A stretch of 64,000 bases of DNA from assembly GCA_039566865.1 (NCBI GenBank), contig CM076959.1, forward strand, positions 18,646,501-18,710,500, in the 5' to 3' direction. Source of the stretch: Aurelia coerulea. Its lineage: Eukaryota > Cnidaria > Scyphozoa > Semaeostomeae > Ulmaridae. Both the position numbers and the translations under genes were made by a program. Numbering within the stretch: the first letter of the stretch is position 1; each line of letters begins with the position of its first letter. This document shows, in pieces, positions 50,701 through 61,300 of the stretch. The notes beneath the pieces were generated by a model. That model did no database searches. It had not been told where the DNA came from and saw only the letters and a list, made by a program, of their open reading frames with translations.

Positions 50701-53700
50701 AATTCAAAGAAAAATGTCATACAATTTTGCACCCACCTTTTTAAAGATTTGAAAAATTTGAGCCCTATGCTAGATCGAGGTTTTTGGCCTCCTTTCACGC
50801 ATATCGAAGTTATGGATTTTTTAAACTAAATGTTACGTATGTTTCCAATGCTGAGAAAAAATAGAATAAAAACACTAAAATACTTCAGCCTTTCGGCCAT
50901 CAGGTATTCTCCGCATACCAAATTTTTCTAACAGTCGAGGTTCTTTTTGATCCGCCCGGTATAATTATGGGCATGAAATTGTAAGGTGAAAAATTTCAAG
51001 TCTGAAGTTGCTTCAAAGCTTTAAAAATCTTCAATCAATTCAATGAATTCAATGATTGCAATTGATTTCCATGATTGCAGTCATTGATTGATGAAATCAT
51101 TGATTTCAGTGATTTCAACGATTTCAATAATTTAAACGATTTCAATGATTTCAATGATTTCAACGATTTCAATGATTTCAACGATTTCAATGATTTCAAT
51201 GATTTCAACGATTTCAATGATTTCAGTGATTTCAATGATTTCAATGATTTCAACGATTTCAATGATTTCAACGATTTCAGTGATTTCAACGATTTCAATG
51301 ATTTCAATGATTTCAACGATTTCAATGATTTCAATGATTTCAACGATTTCAATGATTTCAATGATTTCAACGATTTCAATGATTTCAACGATTATCAATG
51401 ATTTCAACGATTTCAGTGATTTCAACGATTTCAATGATTTCAATAACTTCAATGATTCCAATCCCTGTAGACATTATATTATCGTGTAATTATTTTCTGC
51501 AGCCATGCCCTTTGCCTGGAGATGCATCACTTGATCTACCCTACAGAGTGGATCTAAGCATTGACAAAGAAGTAAGTTTGATTATTACAAATTCTCTGAT
51601 TTGAAAATTGAAGGGCTTGTGCAATGGTATATCGGCCAGTCTCATACTCCAAGATTTTGAAATAAAGCATTTTTAAAAGATCGCTCGTAGGCAGTTGTAA
51701 AGTTGTGTGTAGTTCGATGTTGCGTGTCTTTATGTGTTGGCGGTGGGGGTAGTCATTGCCTTTCGCTCCCCATGGTATCGTCCCTGTAGTTTATTGAATT
51801 CAGATTAAAGATTCGAGAGCCACAGGCTTTCAAACATTCAAACATTTTGTTTACTCATTCGCTATACGAACAAGAGAGCTAACATTGAACACAATTTTGT
51901 AGATTGGATCTGTATTGGTGGGACTCGATGAACACATTAGCTATCAAAAGATCGCATCTGCAATGAGACTTTTAAAGAATCCTGATGTCCATTTCATAGC
52001 TACAAATCCCGACACTCACTTTCCAATGGGAGATGGGACATCTATACCTGGTTTGTAGATTAGGTATCTGTTTGTTGACCCCAGTGTCCAACTGTCAAGT
52101 TACTACACTTTATTTTTCATAAGAAACTTGGCACTAAACTTTGCAGTAGAGTTTCTAGCTTTGGACCTCAAGAAATCTTAAAGCAAAAACTATAACATTT
52201 AATCCTAACTTAAAATGCATTATCTTAATCTCAATAAAGGATTCTCAAAAGCTACCAGGTGTCCCAAAAAAGTACTTTCGTTTCAAACATCACCAAAGTT
52301 TGATTACACGGCCGATCTTCAAATTTCCTTTTTTTGCCAAGTAGATCAAGAACCAAATTATTTTCCCTGACATAGCTGATCTTGTAGTTGGTTAATTGAT
52401 TAGAAAATTTAGCTCTTTTCAGGGCTGCCTGGTTTTGAATCATACCGCAAAAGCACTGATGATTGCCAGATGAATTTCTTTGTGCATGTTAAGCTTCTGG
52501 TTTGGTCATAAATGACAGAAAGAAAAGTGAACTATCATTGGAGACCTCAAGGATAATAAAAAATCTGAAAATTTTGACTCTTAGGCAAGATTGATTCTTT
52601 TTCCCAAAAAGTATAGCTCAAAATAAGGTTTCTTGACGCGTCATTTGTCTACCTTGTAACATCAAAAGCAAAAGTTTTACCACCTATAAATGTTTTTGGG
52701 TTATTGACAAAACAAGTCAAAAAGAAAAGTTTATCAAATGTTTTGTAATCGGTTTTTGGTGATTTTTTAAACAGGAGTACTCTTTTTGGGACACCCGGTA
52801 TTTTTCATTGGCTTTTCTGAAAAACTATAAGTAATTGCCTCAATTTGACCAACACTTCAACATCAAAAATGGTAGGATAATGGTCTCGTTGCTCAGGCAT
52901 TTTCTTTCTAATGATACAGAACATGTTATTGAGGTTCAGTGTTGCCATCTGCAGTATAGGTCTTGGGTACCAACGTCAAAGAGCTCTCCAAATTCAGCTA
53001 AACATTATTGAGTGGTATGGGAGAGTGGAAGGAGTTTAAAAAAATTTCTGAAACCTTCCAAAGAATTTTTAGGCAAGAAAATAAGTGTTAGTGTATCTTA
53101 GGCCTCGTGTAAGACCTGTTGTGTTTGAGTCTTTGTTCATGCTAGTGGCATATATCTTTATCTCGTGGTGTAAAGTTAATATACAGTTGTATGCTTTCAG
53201 GGACCGGTGTAATTTTAAGCGCAGTGCAAACTGCATCACGTCGGGTGGCAACTGTAATGGGCAAACCCGAGAAGCCAATGATGGATGCTATCAAAGCTAT
53301 GTAAGTAGTCGAGCCTTGTTGTAACAAAGACATCTTAAGTGTTTAGTACAGATACATTCGAAACTGAAAAGGGTGGAGCAGGCAAAATTGAAAAGGATCT
53401 GTACAAGAATAACAAATCTAGTCCTTAACAGAGACCTTTGGGTCGTGATATCAAATTTTGGCACGCAGTGGCTGGAATGATAAGCATAGTCTAACCTCGA
53501 TCCCAGGGCTTTCAGCGTCTCCAGCCTCACTTTAGCACAAACGATTACTTTTTATCCCTTGCAAATTCTCTAGAGACCAAATTGGCAAAAACTATGCATC
53601 AAATGAAAGCAAGGAGCTCAACTTTCTGAAAATTACCACAGTAAGTCCACGCATATAGGCAATTCGAAATTTTGAATCAGGCTGTTTTTTCTTACATGTA

Positions 53701-55047
53701 AGAAAATATCTGTGCAAGAAGCAGGCAGATTTCTTAATGTCCAATAAGAAACTTCCCTGTTACATGCCAGCTTTCCTCTGTTAAATAGTATTTTTAAAAT
53801 TCTTGAACCATACTGAATACTTGCAAAGGTCTAAAGCAGTGAAGGTCTAAATTTCTAAATAATGATGCATTATTTCGTGTGTTTTTATTTCAAATTTGAT
53901 TGATTGAAAAACTACCTTCGTATTGCAATAAATCCAATTTCACAATTTTAACCATTTGTAAGAAATTGCAAAAAACAGACTGTCTAGTTTCTTATAAAGG
54001 ATAAAATATTTTTATCATGAAGGCAGGCTGCAATTTCTTATATGTCCATTTCTTATATGCGGGCACTTCCTGTATCTCATTTGTGTCGAACCTTTCGTTC
54101 CAGAGAAGATTCAATTTTTCGATTGGTAGCCTTTTTTATGAACCCTGTAGTTTACTTTGATTCAATGATAACTTCTCAGAAATTTATTCCATATTTATTC
54201 TGTTTCAGTCACAACATAGATCCTGCCAAGACTTTGATGATCGGTGACAGGTAAGTTATACTACTCAAGATATGCGTCGACGTTTAATCAAAGAAACCTT
54301 AGAGGTACGTCATTACGTGCATCGATTTGGAAACATTTGGCCAGGCGTGCATAAACATGGGAACGTGGGAACAAAGTTCCCAGGCAGCTTTTTTCAAAGC
54401 AATATTTGCAGGCAGTTTTCTAAAATAGTTTTTGATGAAATGTAATTGCAGTAAGATGATGAATGATAGCAAACAAATGGTAGAAATTGCTCATGTTCTG
54501 CTGTTGAATATATGATTAATCGTTTCGTGGCTCCATGTGTAAAAACTTACTGTTTGATACCTGTATTATTACTGGTTCTGTTAATAGGGTTCTCTACCCT
54601 ATCTATACAAAATTGATATGCAGGCAGGTTTTCAAAGAATTTCTACTGCTCCCAGGCAGGTTTGAACATTATGCACGCCTGCATTTGGCATCTCCGAAAA
54701 CCCTTGGTACTCCTAATTTTATCACTAAAGCAGTCTAGTAATCACTACAGGTCTATCGTTCATTGTGTAATTACAAATATGCACAGCAAAGGCCACAAGC
54801 TTTCTTCTCACTATTTTCCAAGGACTTTCCGTGACGTCAAATTTAGGTTATTCTCCTTATATCATTCAGGTTAAATACGGATATATCATTTGGCAACAGA
54901 GCCGGCATGAAAACACTGGCTGTGCTGAGTGGTATCACAAGTCTTAAAGAAATTGAAGAATTGTCCCAAAAGGAAGGTGATAGTGAATTAATACCTAACT
55001 TTGTGGCTGATAGTGTCAAAGACCTTCTTCTCAGCTTAGAAAATTAA
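47226..55047 (+). CDS. HAD-type phosphoglycolate/pyridoxal phosphatase-like enzyme, copy B
   Basis: Nine exons (47226-47304, 48245-48312, 49274-49366, 50001-50141, 51503-51571, 51903-52050, 53201-53300, 54209-54250, 54870-55047), each the same length and phase as in copy A, give 305 residues. All catalytic positions are intact: FDCDGV, VTNNNA, GKPEKP and MIGDRLNTD. Copy B differs after motif I (GVLFHPSGV for GVIWHPTGV) and in the cap (DEVFWASRVA for DEVFGTARVA), so substrate range may have shifted. The exon 6 donor is the weak GTTTGT. An acceptor at 47208-47209 just before the ATG implies a 5' UTR intron, perhaps from a donor at 46117. Introns are free of traces of copy A's repeats, so most of those came after duplication. 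Confidence 0.93.
47680..47773. repeat. (GTTC)n microsatellite, intron 1 of phosphatase B
   Basis: About 23 GTTC tetramers with one interruption. The FVRS repeats it encodes are an artefact. The preceding 100 bp hold several CACGTG-like words. Confidence 0.93.
47869..48130. mobile_element. Left half of an F1 foldback, intron 1 of phosphatase B
   Basis: Starts AGCATAGGTTTCAA and follows the F1 sequence (TCTATGACCCATTTCTTTGA, ATGGCTTGAAAG) to about the centre; the right arm is absent. Confidence 0.75.
48374..48903. mobile_element. F1 Mutator-like foldback MITE, intron 2 of phosphatase B
   Basis: Ends AGCATAG and CCTTTGCT. The flanks AATTTTATC and AATTTCATC (48365-48373, 48904-48912) agree at eight of nine positions, as expected for an old 9-bp duplication. 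Confidence 0.85.
48913..49040. repeat. Small MITE with TGTCTCAAATTA ends
   Basis: CCGTCTCAAATTACATGTCAC at the left, CTAATTTGAGACAGACTG at the right. Related copies are at 249-367 (inside the LINE 3' UTR) and about 3070-3185. Confidence 0.75.
50258..50771. mobile_element. F1 Mutator-like foldback MITE, intron 4 of phosphatase B
   Basis: Ends ATAGGGCTCAAATCTTT and AAATTTGAGCCCTATGCT. The flanks TGATCGAGG (50249-50257) and AGATCGAGG (50772-50780) match at eight of nine. It lies next to a truncated F1 tip at about 50177-50248. Confidence 0.85.
51060..51465. repeat. 9-bp minisatellite (ATTTCAAYG)n, intron 4 of phosphatase B
   Basis: About 44 units of GATTTCAATGATTTCAACGA-type sequence. The array ends about 37 bp before the exon 5 acceptor. 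Long repeat frames on both strands (FNDFND, KSLKSL) are artefacts. Confidence 0.95.
52253..52800. mobile_element. Tc1/mariner-type MITE, intron 6 of phosphatase B
   Basis: TA-flanked: CCAGGTGTCCCAAAAAAGTA at the left and AGTACTCTTTTTGGGACACC at the right. Same terminal motif as 14871-15273 and 33240-33771. Confidence 0.9.
53637..54074. mobile_element. Tc1/mariner-type MITE, intron 7 of phosphatase B
   Basis: CAGTAAGTCCACGCATATAG at the left, CTTATATGCGGGCACTTCCTGTA at the right. It is the same family as 45101-45570, in the opposite orientation. Confidence 0.85.
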
Positions 55048-55135
55048 TGTGCATTTATATCAGATATTTGTAGGAAAGTAGATAAGGGATACTGAATTAT
55101 GTAGTTATTCATAAACTTGTAAAATCTTGTAATGT

Positions 55136-55141
55136 ATTAAA
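55136..55141 (+). terminator. Candidate poly(A) signal, phosphatase B
   Basis: ATTAAA about 90 bp after the stop codon. Confidence 0.4.
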
Positions 55142-55573
55142 GGTTCGTTGTTCAACTGTTTAGAGGAACAATATTTAGTATTTTATTCGTTAATTTGATT
55201 GGAACGAAAGTTGTTATTTAACTGTTATTTCGTTTTTGGTTGAGGAACTCCTTACACGTTTCATTGTGGGATTTTTTCAAAAGTGTTTTGCATACATTTT
55301 GGAAGCTAGGAATTATCTTAAATTCTAATTCACCAATGTCTCTTGTGCGCAGGTAATTTTTTTTCATCATAAAGAGCATTAAACCAGAGAAATGCATCCA
55401 CTGTTTTGACAAATCTTACATTTCCAAAATCGTAAGTTTCAGTGAAGAACAGCACAGGTTCCAAATCTTGAGATAGATGTCAAAATGTAAGCAAATGATT
55501 TGTGGTACAAAGTTTGAAAATAGCCTCATCGTACTAAACCCATAAACGCAACAAAATACCGTAATCTGTAGAA

Positions 55574-55900
55574 AGAAGACTGTTAACTCTGTCAAAGAAC
55601 AACAATCAAAATAAACCTTTAACTAGAGAGAGAGAACTGTTGAATCCTGCAAGAGAAAAATGAGTTAATCTTAAAACCTGAAAGGAAAGAAATAAATTAG
55701 TAACCAGTAACTGCAATAATGAACAACGTTGAATAACGAAAAAACGTTGTTCTTTGTTGCAGTTACTGGTGAGTTAATAACTTATTTCTTTCATTTCAGG
55801 TTTTAAGATTAACTCGTTTTCTCTTGCAAGATTCAACAGTTTTCTCTCTAGTTACAGGTTTATTTTGGTTGTTGTTCTTTGACAGAGTTAACAGTCTTCT
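55574..55900. repeat. Near-perfect 327-bp palindrome
   Basis: AGAAGACTGTTAACTCTG at the left is exactly mirrored by CAGAGTTAACAGTCTTCT at the right, and pairing continues to a centre near 55735 (AACGTTGAATAACGAAAAAACGTT). Only scattered mismatches, so a young or actively homogenised foldback. Confidence 0.93.
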
Positions 55901-55902
55901 TG

Positions 55903-56385
55903 TTAAAGATGTAAAAATGTCGATGTAACAGTTGATTCTATGACCTATTTTTGAACGGAATGGCTTGAAAGAAAATTTAGCTACTTAGCTATAATTCTAC
56001 AGTTGAATTTTTCAGAAATTTCGAAGTCAAAACAAAACGTATTTTATAGCTCAACTCATTTTAGGATCAAATTTCTATATCGTAATCTAGAAGAGTGAAA
56101 TATTTTGCTTGATACCGTTCTGCAGACAGTGATAAACTATGGCTTTCTTGGAAATTACTATGTGATTCATCAAAGAGTTTAGAGATTACATAGTTATTAA
56201 GTTTTTTTCAAGATGTTTCTTGAATTCTTAAATAAGAAGAGAAACACTCCAATTTTGAAACTATTGAGGATTCCAGGAAAGTCGAAGTGTAGAATCATAG
56301 CGAAATAGCGAAGGTGCCTTTAAAGCCTTTCAGCGCAAAGAAATAGGTCCTAGAATTTCATTCCAACCTCTTGAATTCAAGCATA
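55903..56385. mobile_element. Degenerate F1 foldback MITE
   Basis: TTCTATGACCTATTTTTGAA, ATGGCTTGAAAGAAA and TTTCAGCGCAAAGAAATAGG follow the F1 consensus; the outer tips are eroded. It directly abuts the palindrome. Confidence 0.65.
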
Positions 56386-58317
56386 ACCCTTTTTAACGTG
56401 GATGACATCCTCTGTTTGAAAATCAACATGGTCGTGATCTAGGATGGACAGCTGTAGATTGAATATCGCACAGAACTTTTCAGGTAAGAAATGGAACATT
56501 TTATATTCATCAATTCGTCATTTCCATTCAATTAATTTGAAGTTATATACACAAAAACTATTAAATGTTTTTGCATAAGTCGTATTTGTTTGTTAGGTAC
56601 AAATATAAGTTGTTTACAATCAAATTTGTTTACAAAATTAAAATTAAAATATTAAAATTTGTAGTCATACTATATTAATTTAGTTTGTCTTTAAACAACA
56701 TACGTCGCTCATTGTCAACATTATTTACTCTAATTTATTCTAATTTACGTGGTTTTCACGTCGGTGTCTCAAAATTATGTACTGCTTATAAAATCAAATT
56801 GTTTTAATTTTCTCAAATTATTTTCTTAAGTTTTCAAAGATAACTTTTGCTTTTGATAGGGATTTTACTGAAATTTGAACTAAATTCAGACGGGAAATAT
56901 TAAACAAATATTAGGGATTTTTCTTAGAGATTTAGGAACTTTCAGGCACTCTAAATGTGTCTTATCATTCGAGTAGGTCGTCTTCTTATTTTTCATTTCC
57001 AGACAACTGAAAGTTTGAGGCGGAATTTATTAATTGAAAATATATTTACAAATGGTAAGATATATGAACAATACATTTTGTTTCTTTTCTAGATGTAAGA
57101 ATTATTGAGAACCACGACATGAAAATCAAGTAAGTTAGAATATTGCTATGTATACTCTACAAAAATTACATTATCAAGGAAAATCGAAATTAATTGGCTT
57201 ACTCTTGGCCTTCCACTCGCTAGCTAAGTTTGCTTATTCACATGCCTGACTTTAGTAAACCACAATACTCACAGCTTTCAAGTTCGCCACGGAAAATTTC
57301 TTTGCTACTTTTTCAGGCATTCGATCTAGATTTTGATTGTCGTTTAAAATTTCAAAATTAAGATTTTTACAAACTGTAAATTTTAAATCTTTTCTGATCA
57401 TTTTGATACTAACCTGATCATTAATGATCAAACCTGATCATTAATGATTAACTGTAGATATTTTTATTTGCTTTTTTAAATTAAGTTGTACATGTGAAAT
57501 TTGTTAATTTGCCATCGAGATTTGTCAGCATGCAATGCCTTCTCAGTGTAAATCTATTCATTAGGCAATTTACTCATGCTTACCCCAAGATATAAAGCCC
57601 AGGTAAATTTACTATTTGTCTAGTGCTAGGATAAAAAGTTTCAGTTGCTATGTCTTTGCCAAATTATGTTATTTACAGTTTTTAGGGAATGATTATTTAT
57701 TTTAACTATGTTGACCTCTAGTCGTGGAATAGCTCTAAAAGAATTTTTGGGATTTCCATTTTATTGGAATTTCTGCATTTAACTGGCGTTTGTCATTTCG
57801 AACAACTGTTAGATAAAATTGAGTATTCACGTTATTTAGCATTTGCAGTTCACATAATCGTTTGATAGTTGCAAATTAAAGCGTTTGTTAACATATTTAT
57901 TCAAACTGTACATTTAGTCCAAGTCCCATTTTATTTCAGGTCAGTTCAAAGAATATTTTGATGTCCTGAGCCATGAAAGTCCTGAATATGGTAAGATTGT
58001 TAGCATTTTATTTCCATTCAATGCTGCATGCATTTTCAGCCATTGAGGAGTTTTCAGAGAATTTCCTTCATTTTCTGCAGCCTAGCCAAGGTCTATTTAG
58101 TTTGTGTTCTGAATGTGTCATTTCTGATTTTGGATCTTCCTTCTCTTTCAACAATTAGTCTATCTACAGAGCGGATTCTCTCTCCATTTTAGACCGCACT
58201 TGTACTTCGCAACTTTTCGAGAAATTCATAGTTTATTTTACAAGTTAATTTGTTTGTCATCTCGGCCACAAATAGCCATTTGTCGTAAAAAGGATGCTTT
58301 AAAGCAAGCATATTTAT
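56386..58317. other. AT-rich stretch with a chain of plus-strand splice-site pairs
   Basis: Four acceptor-to-donor pairs with good consensus are spaced along the plus strand: donor at 56484, then blocks 57003-57054, 57093-57129 and 57940-57990, and a further acceptor at 58080. The block 57940-57990 contains an ATG (MKVLNM). No conserved protein emerges. It may be an untranslated leader, a noncoding RNA or chance. Confidence 0.3.
58232..58237 (-). terminator. Poly(A) signal of the His-rich gene
   Basis: TTTATT, i.e. AATAAA on the minus strand, about 80 bp beyond the stop codon. Confidence 0.5.
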
Positions 58318-61300
58318 CTATCGCATCTCTTCTATAAATCTTCGATACAAACTTCTCAATGACAACACCCTTCTTCTAGATTTTGCAATTTCGTTATCAA
58401 AATGAGGCAAAAAGTTCCGTCTAGAGAGTCTCATTCTTTTCACGATGTTACTCATATTCTTCGTTTTATTTTGCTTTGTTTTCTTATTTACTTTCTCTTT
58501 CCATTTTCTATAATTTTTCTTCTTCCCCAAAACATTTTTGCCCTTCCGTGGTTGCTTGTTTCTCTTACTGATACTGCTTTGGCTCTCCTTAGGAGCTGTG
58601 TCCATATTTAACGCAGCTCCTTTCAGGGCGACCATTTCCTCCCCAATTCGCGTGCCAGATTCATCAGTAACATCATCCAATGTTGCGTAACTTACTTTAG
58701 TCGTCGGACTCAGCTCAACATCTGGCTCCTGGGTCGTAACCCCACCAAATAGCTCCTTCTCTTCGCTGTCTGGTTTAGTCGGCTCGTCATCTCGCGTCTG
58801 GACGGTCGTCGTTTCCGCCCCATCTACCTCAACCGTATCGTTCCCATGAAATTTCCATTGTGCACCTTGTGCTGGATCTGTCTCGCTATCTGTCTTATCT
58901 GACTCCCCGTCCAGCTCAGCTTCAACAAATGCCTCAGTGTTTCCCGGACCATAAGCATCACTTTTTATTTTTCTGTCCTTTGAACCACTTGAACTTCCTT
59001 CCAAATAGTTCCCTTCTGATTTCGCAATTCCATCTAATTCATGGCTACCTTTGTCAGTTGTGATTTCGTTCGATCCACCTTGTGTAGCAACGCTTTCTGT
59101 TGGTGTTGTAACAAGAGCCCCGTCCTGATGTGAATTGTTATCCCCTGTCATATACATCTGTGAAGGTGATTGAGTCGGTCCTTGGTTGGCTTGAACTTCG
59201 CTAACAGTATCCTGAACTTTTACGTGAACCGTGTCCTGTTGGGATGTTTCCTTGGGTTTCTCTGGTTGGCTTTCTTCCGCTTGTTTCGTTTCTCCCTCTG
59301 CAGGTTTCGATCCCCCCTCTGCTTGTTTCGATTCCCCATCTGCCTGTTTCGCTTCTCCCTCTGCAGGTTTCGATTCCGCCTCTACTGGTTTCGTTTCCCC
59401 ATTTGTCATTTCTCCTTCTGCTTGTTTCACTTCCCCTTGTGCCGGTTTTGATTCCCCCTCAGCTTGTTTAGTTTCCCCTTCTTCTGGTTTTTTGTCCTCC
59501 TCTACTTGCTTTACTCCCCCTTCTTCTTGCTTCGCCTCCCCAGCAGCACTACCACTTGCTTGGCTTGCCTCTGGTTTCAATTCCGTTTCTTGTTTCTCCG
59601 CGTTATCTTTTGATTTCCACTCCTCTTTATCGACTGCGACATTTGCTGTGTTCTTCTCGTTCTTCATTTCCTCTCCCTTCTCTGCCGCTTTGCTTTCAGA
59701 CGACTGATCACTTTCTTGTGGTTCTACTCTTTCAAACCCACTTCCTTCACCATCAACCCCCACCACTTCAGTTCCCTTATTCTCTCCACTACTACCCTCT
59801 GAATTTGCGTTGACCTCCTCTGGTGCTATATCTCCCCCAGCATCGTCCACCTTCTCTATCTCCTCGTTTCCTTGTCCATTTTCCTGTGTCTTGTTCTCTG
59901 ATTGATTGTCTGCGTAACTGTTAACATCTCCTGGCCCACCATTTAGCCCGTAACTATCTGTTTTAGTGCCATTATTTACATCGTTTGTTTCACCTTGACC
60001 ATGTTGTTTGTGTTGACTCTCTCCAGTATTCACAGTGTTATTTCTAGATTCTCCACTTTTATCTTTGCCTATTTTCTTGTCAGATTCTTTGACAGTTTCC
60101 TCAACCTTTTTCTCGTCGGTAATCTTTTTATCCTCGCTCGTGTTTTCCTTTGCAACTTTTTCCAATTTCTTGTCATCTTTCTTCACTTTCTCGCCATCAG
60201 ATTTACTGTCCAACGTTGATTCATTCTCTTTCGGCTTATCAACTCTCTTTGCCCCTCCAGGATTGCTTTCAGCATCACCTCCTGTCGCCTTTGCAGTCCC
60301 TAAATCCCCGGTATGTTCTTGCACCCCAGCGTCCTCCTTGTCCTTTTCCTTGTTTCCTTCTCCGCCTTTCTTCCCCTTGGCTTTGCTTTTATTCAGATCC
60401 TTTTTCTTCTTATTTATTTCTTCATTTTTTGAGCTCGCATCTTCCTTTTCTTGTTTACTATCATAATATTTTTGCATCTCAACTGTTTTATTTTTCGTTT
60501 CCTCAACTTTTTTATCTTTGCCAGTTTCCTTCTTATTTTCTTCGTTTTTGTTGCTTTCCTTTTCTTTTGCTTCATTTTTTCCCTTCACAGCATTTTTACT
60601 TTTCCCATCCTTCTCTTCTTTTGAATCTTGAGAAAATGTTTCATCAGCTGTTCTAATTTCAGAAGATTGTTCTTTCACTTTCCCAGCTTTTTTCTGCTCA
60701 TCTTTCGACCCATCTTTGCCCTTACCTTTATCCTTCTCGTTTCCAGCGTGACTCTTCTCATTTTCCTTCTTAACATCTTTAGAACCTTTCTCAGTTTTGA
60801 CATTTTTAGTTTCCTTTTCTTTCTTTTCTTCAACTGATTTAATCTCTTGTTTTGTTTCTCTATTATCTTCACTCACTTTTCCTTTCTCTTTATCTTCCTT
60901 ATTTTCATTTTCTTTATCTTCTTTCACCTTCTTTGTCTCGCTACCCTTATCCCCTTCAATTTGTTTTGTTTCTTTTCTTGTTTTCATACTTTGTTTATCG
61001 TCCTTAGTTTTCTTTCCTTTAATCTCTCCAACTTTCTTTGCCTTATCTTCTTCAGTTTTCTTCATTTCTTTATCTGTTTCCCCGCTACTTTTATCTTCCT
61101 TGTCCTTCCCGTCTTCTTTCCCCTCCTCGGTTCGACTTTCACCTCCTTCTGATCTATCATTCGTTGCAAACTCAGACACAAATTCATCCGCACTAACTTC
61201 CTTAGTTTCACTTCCTTTAATTTCACTGGTCTTGCTTTTACCACTCTGCCCAGTGACATCATTATTGTCAGAATCCAGCACTCCAGAACCTAAACTTGCT

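Noticed and set aside
51035..51489. Four overlapping 108-117 residue frames of repeated FND, KSL, ISM and IVE
   Set aside because: All derive from the 9-bp minisatellite inside an intron of phosphatase B.
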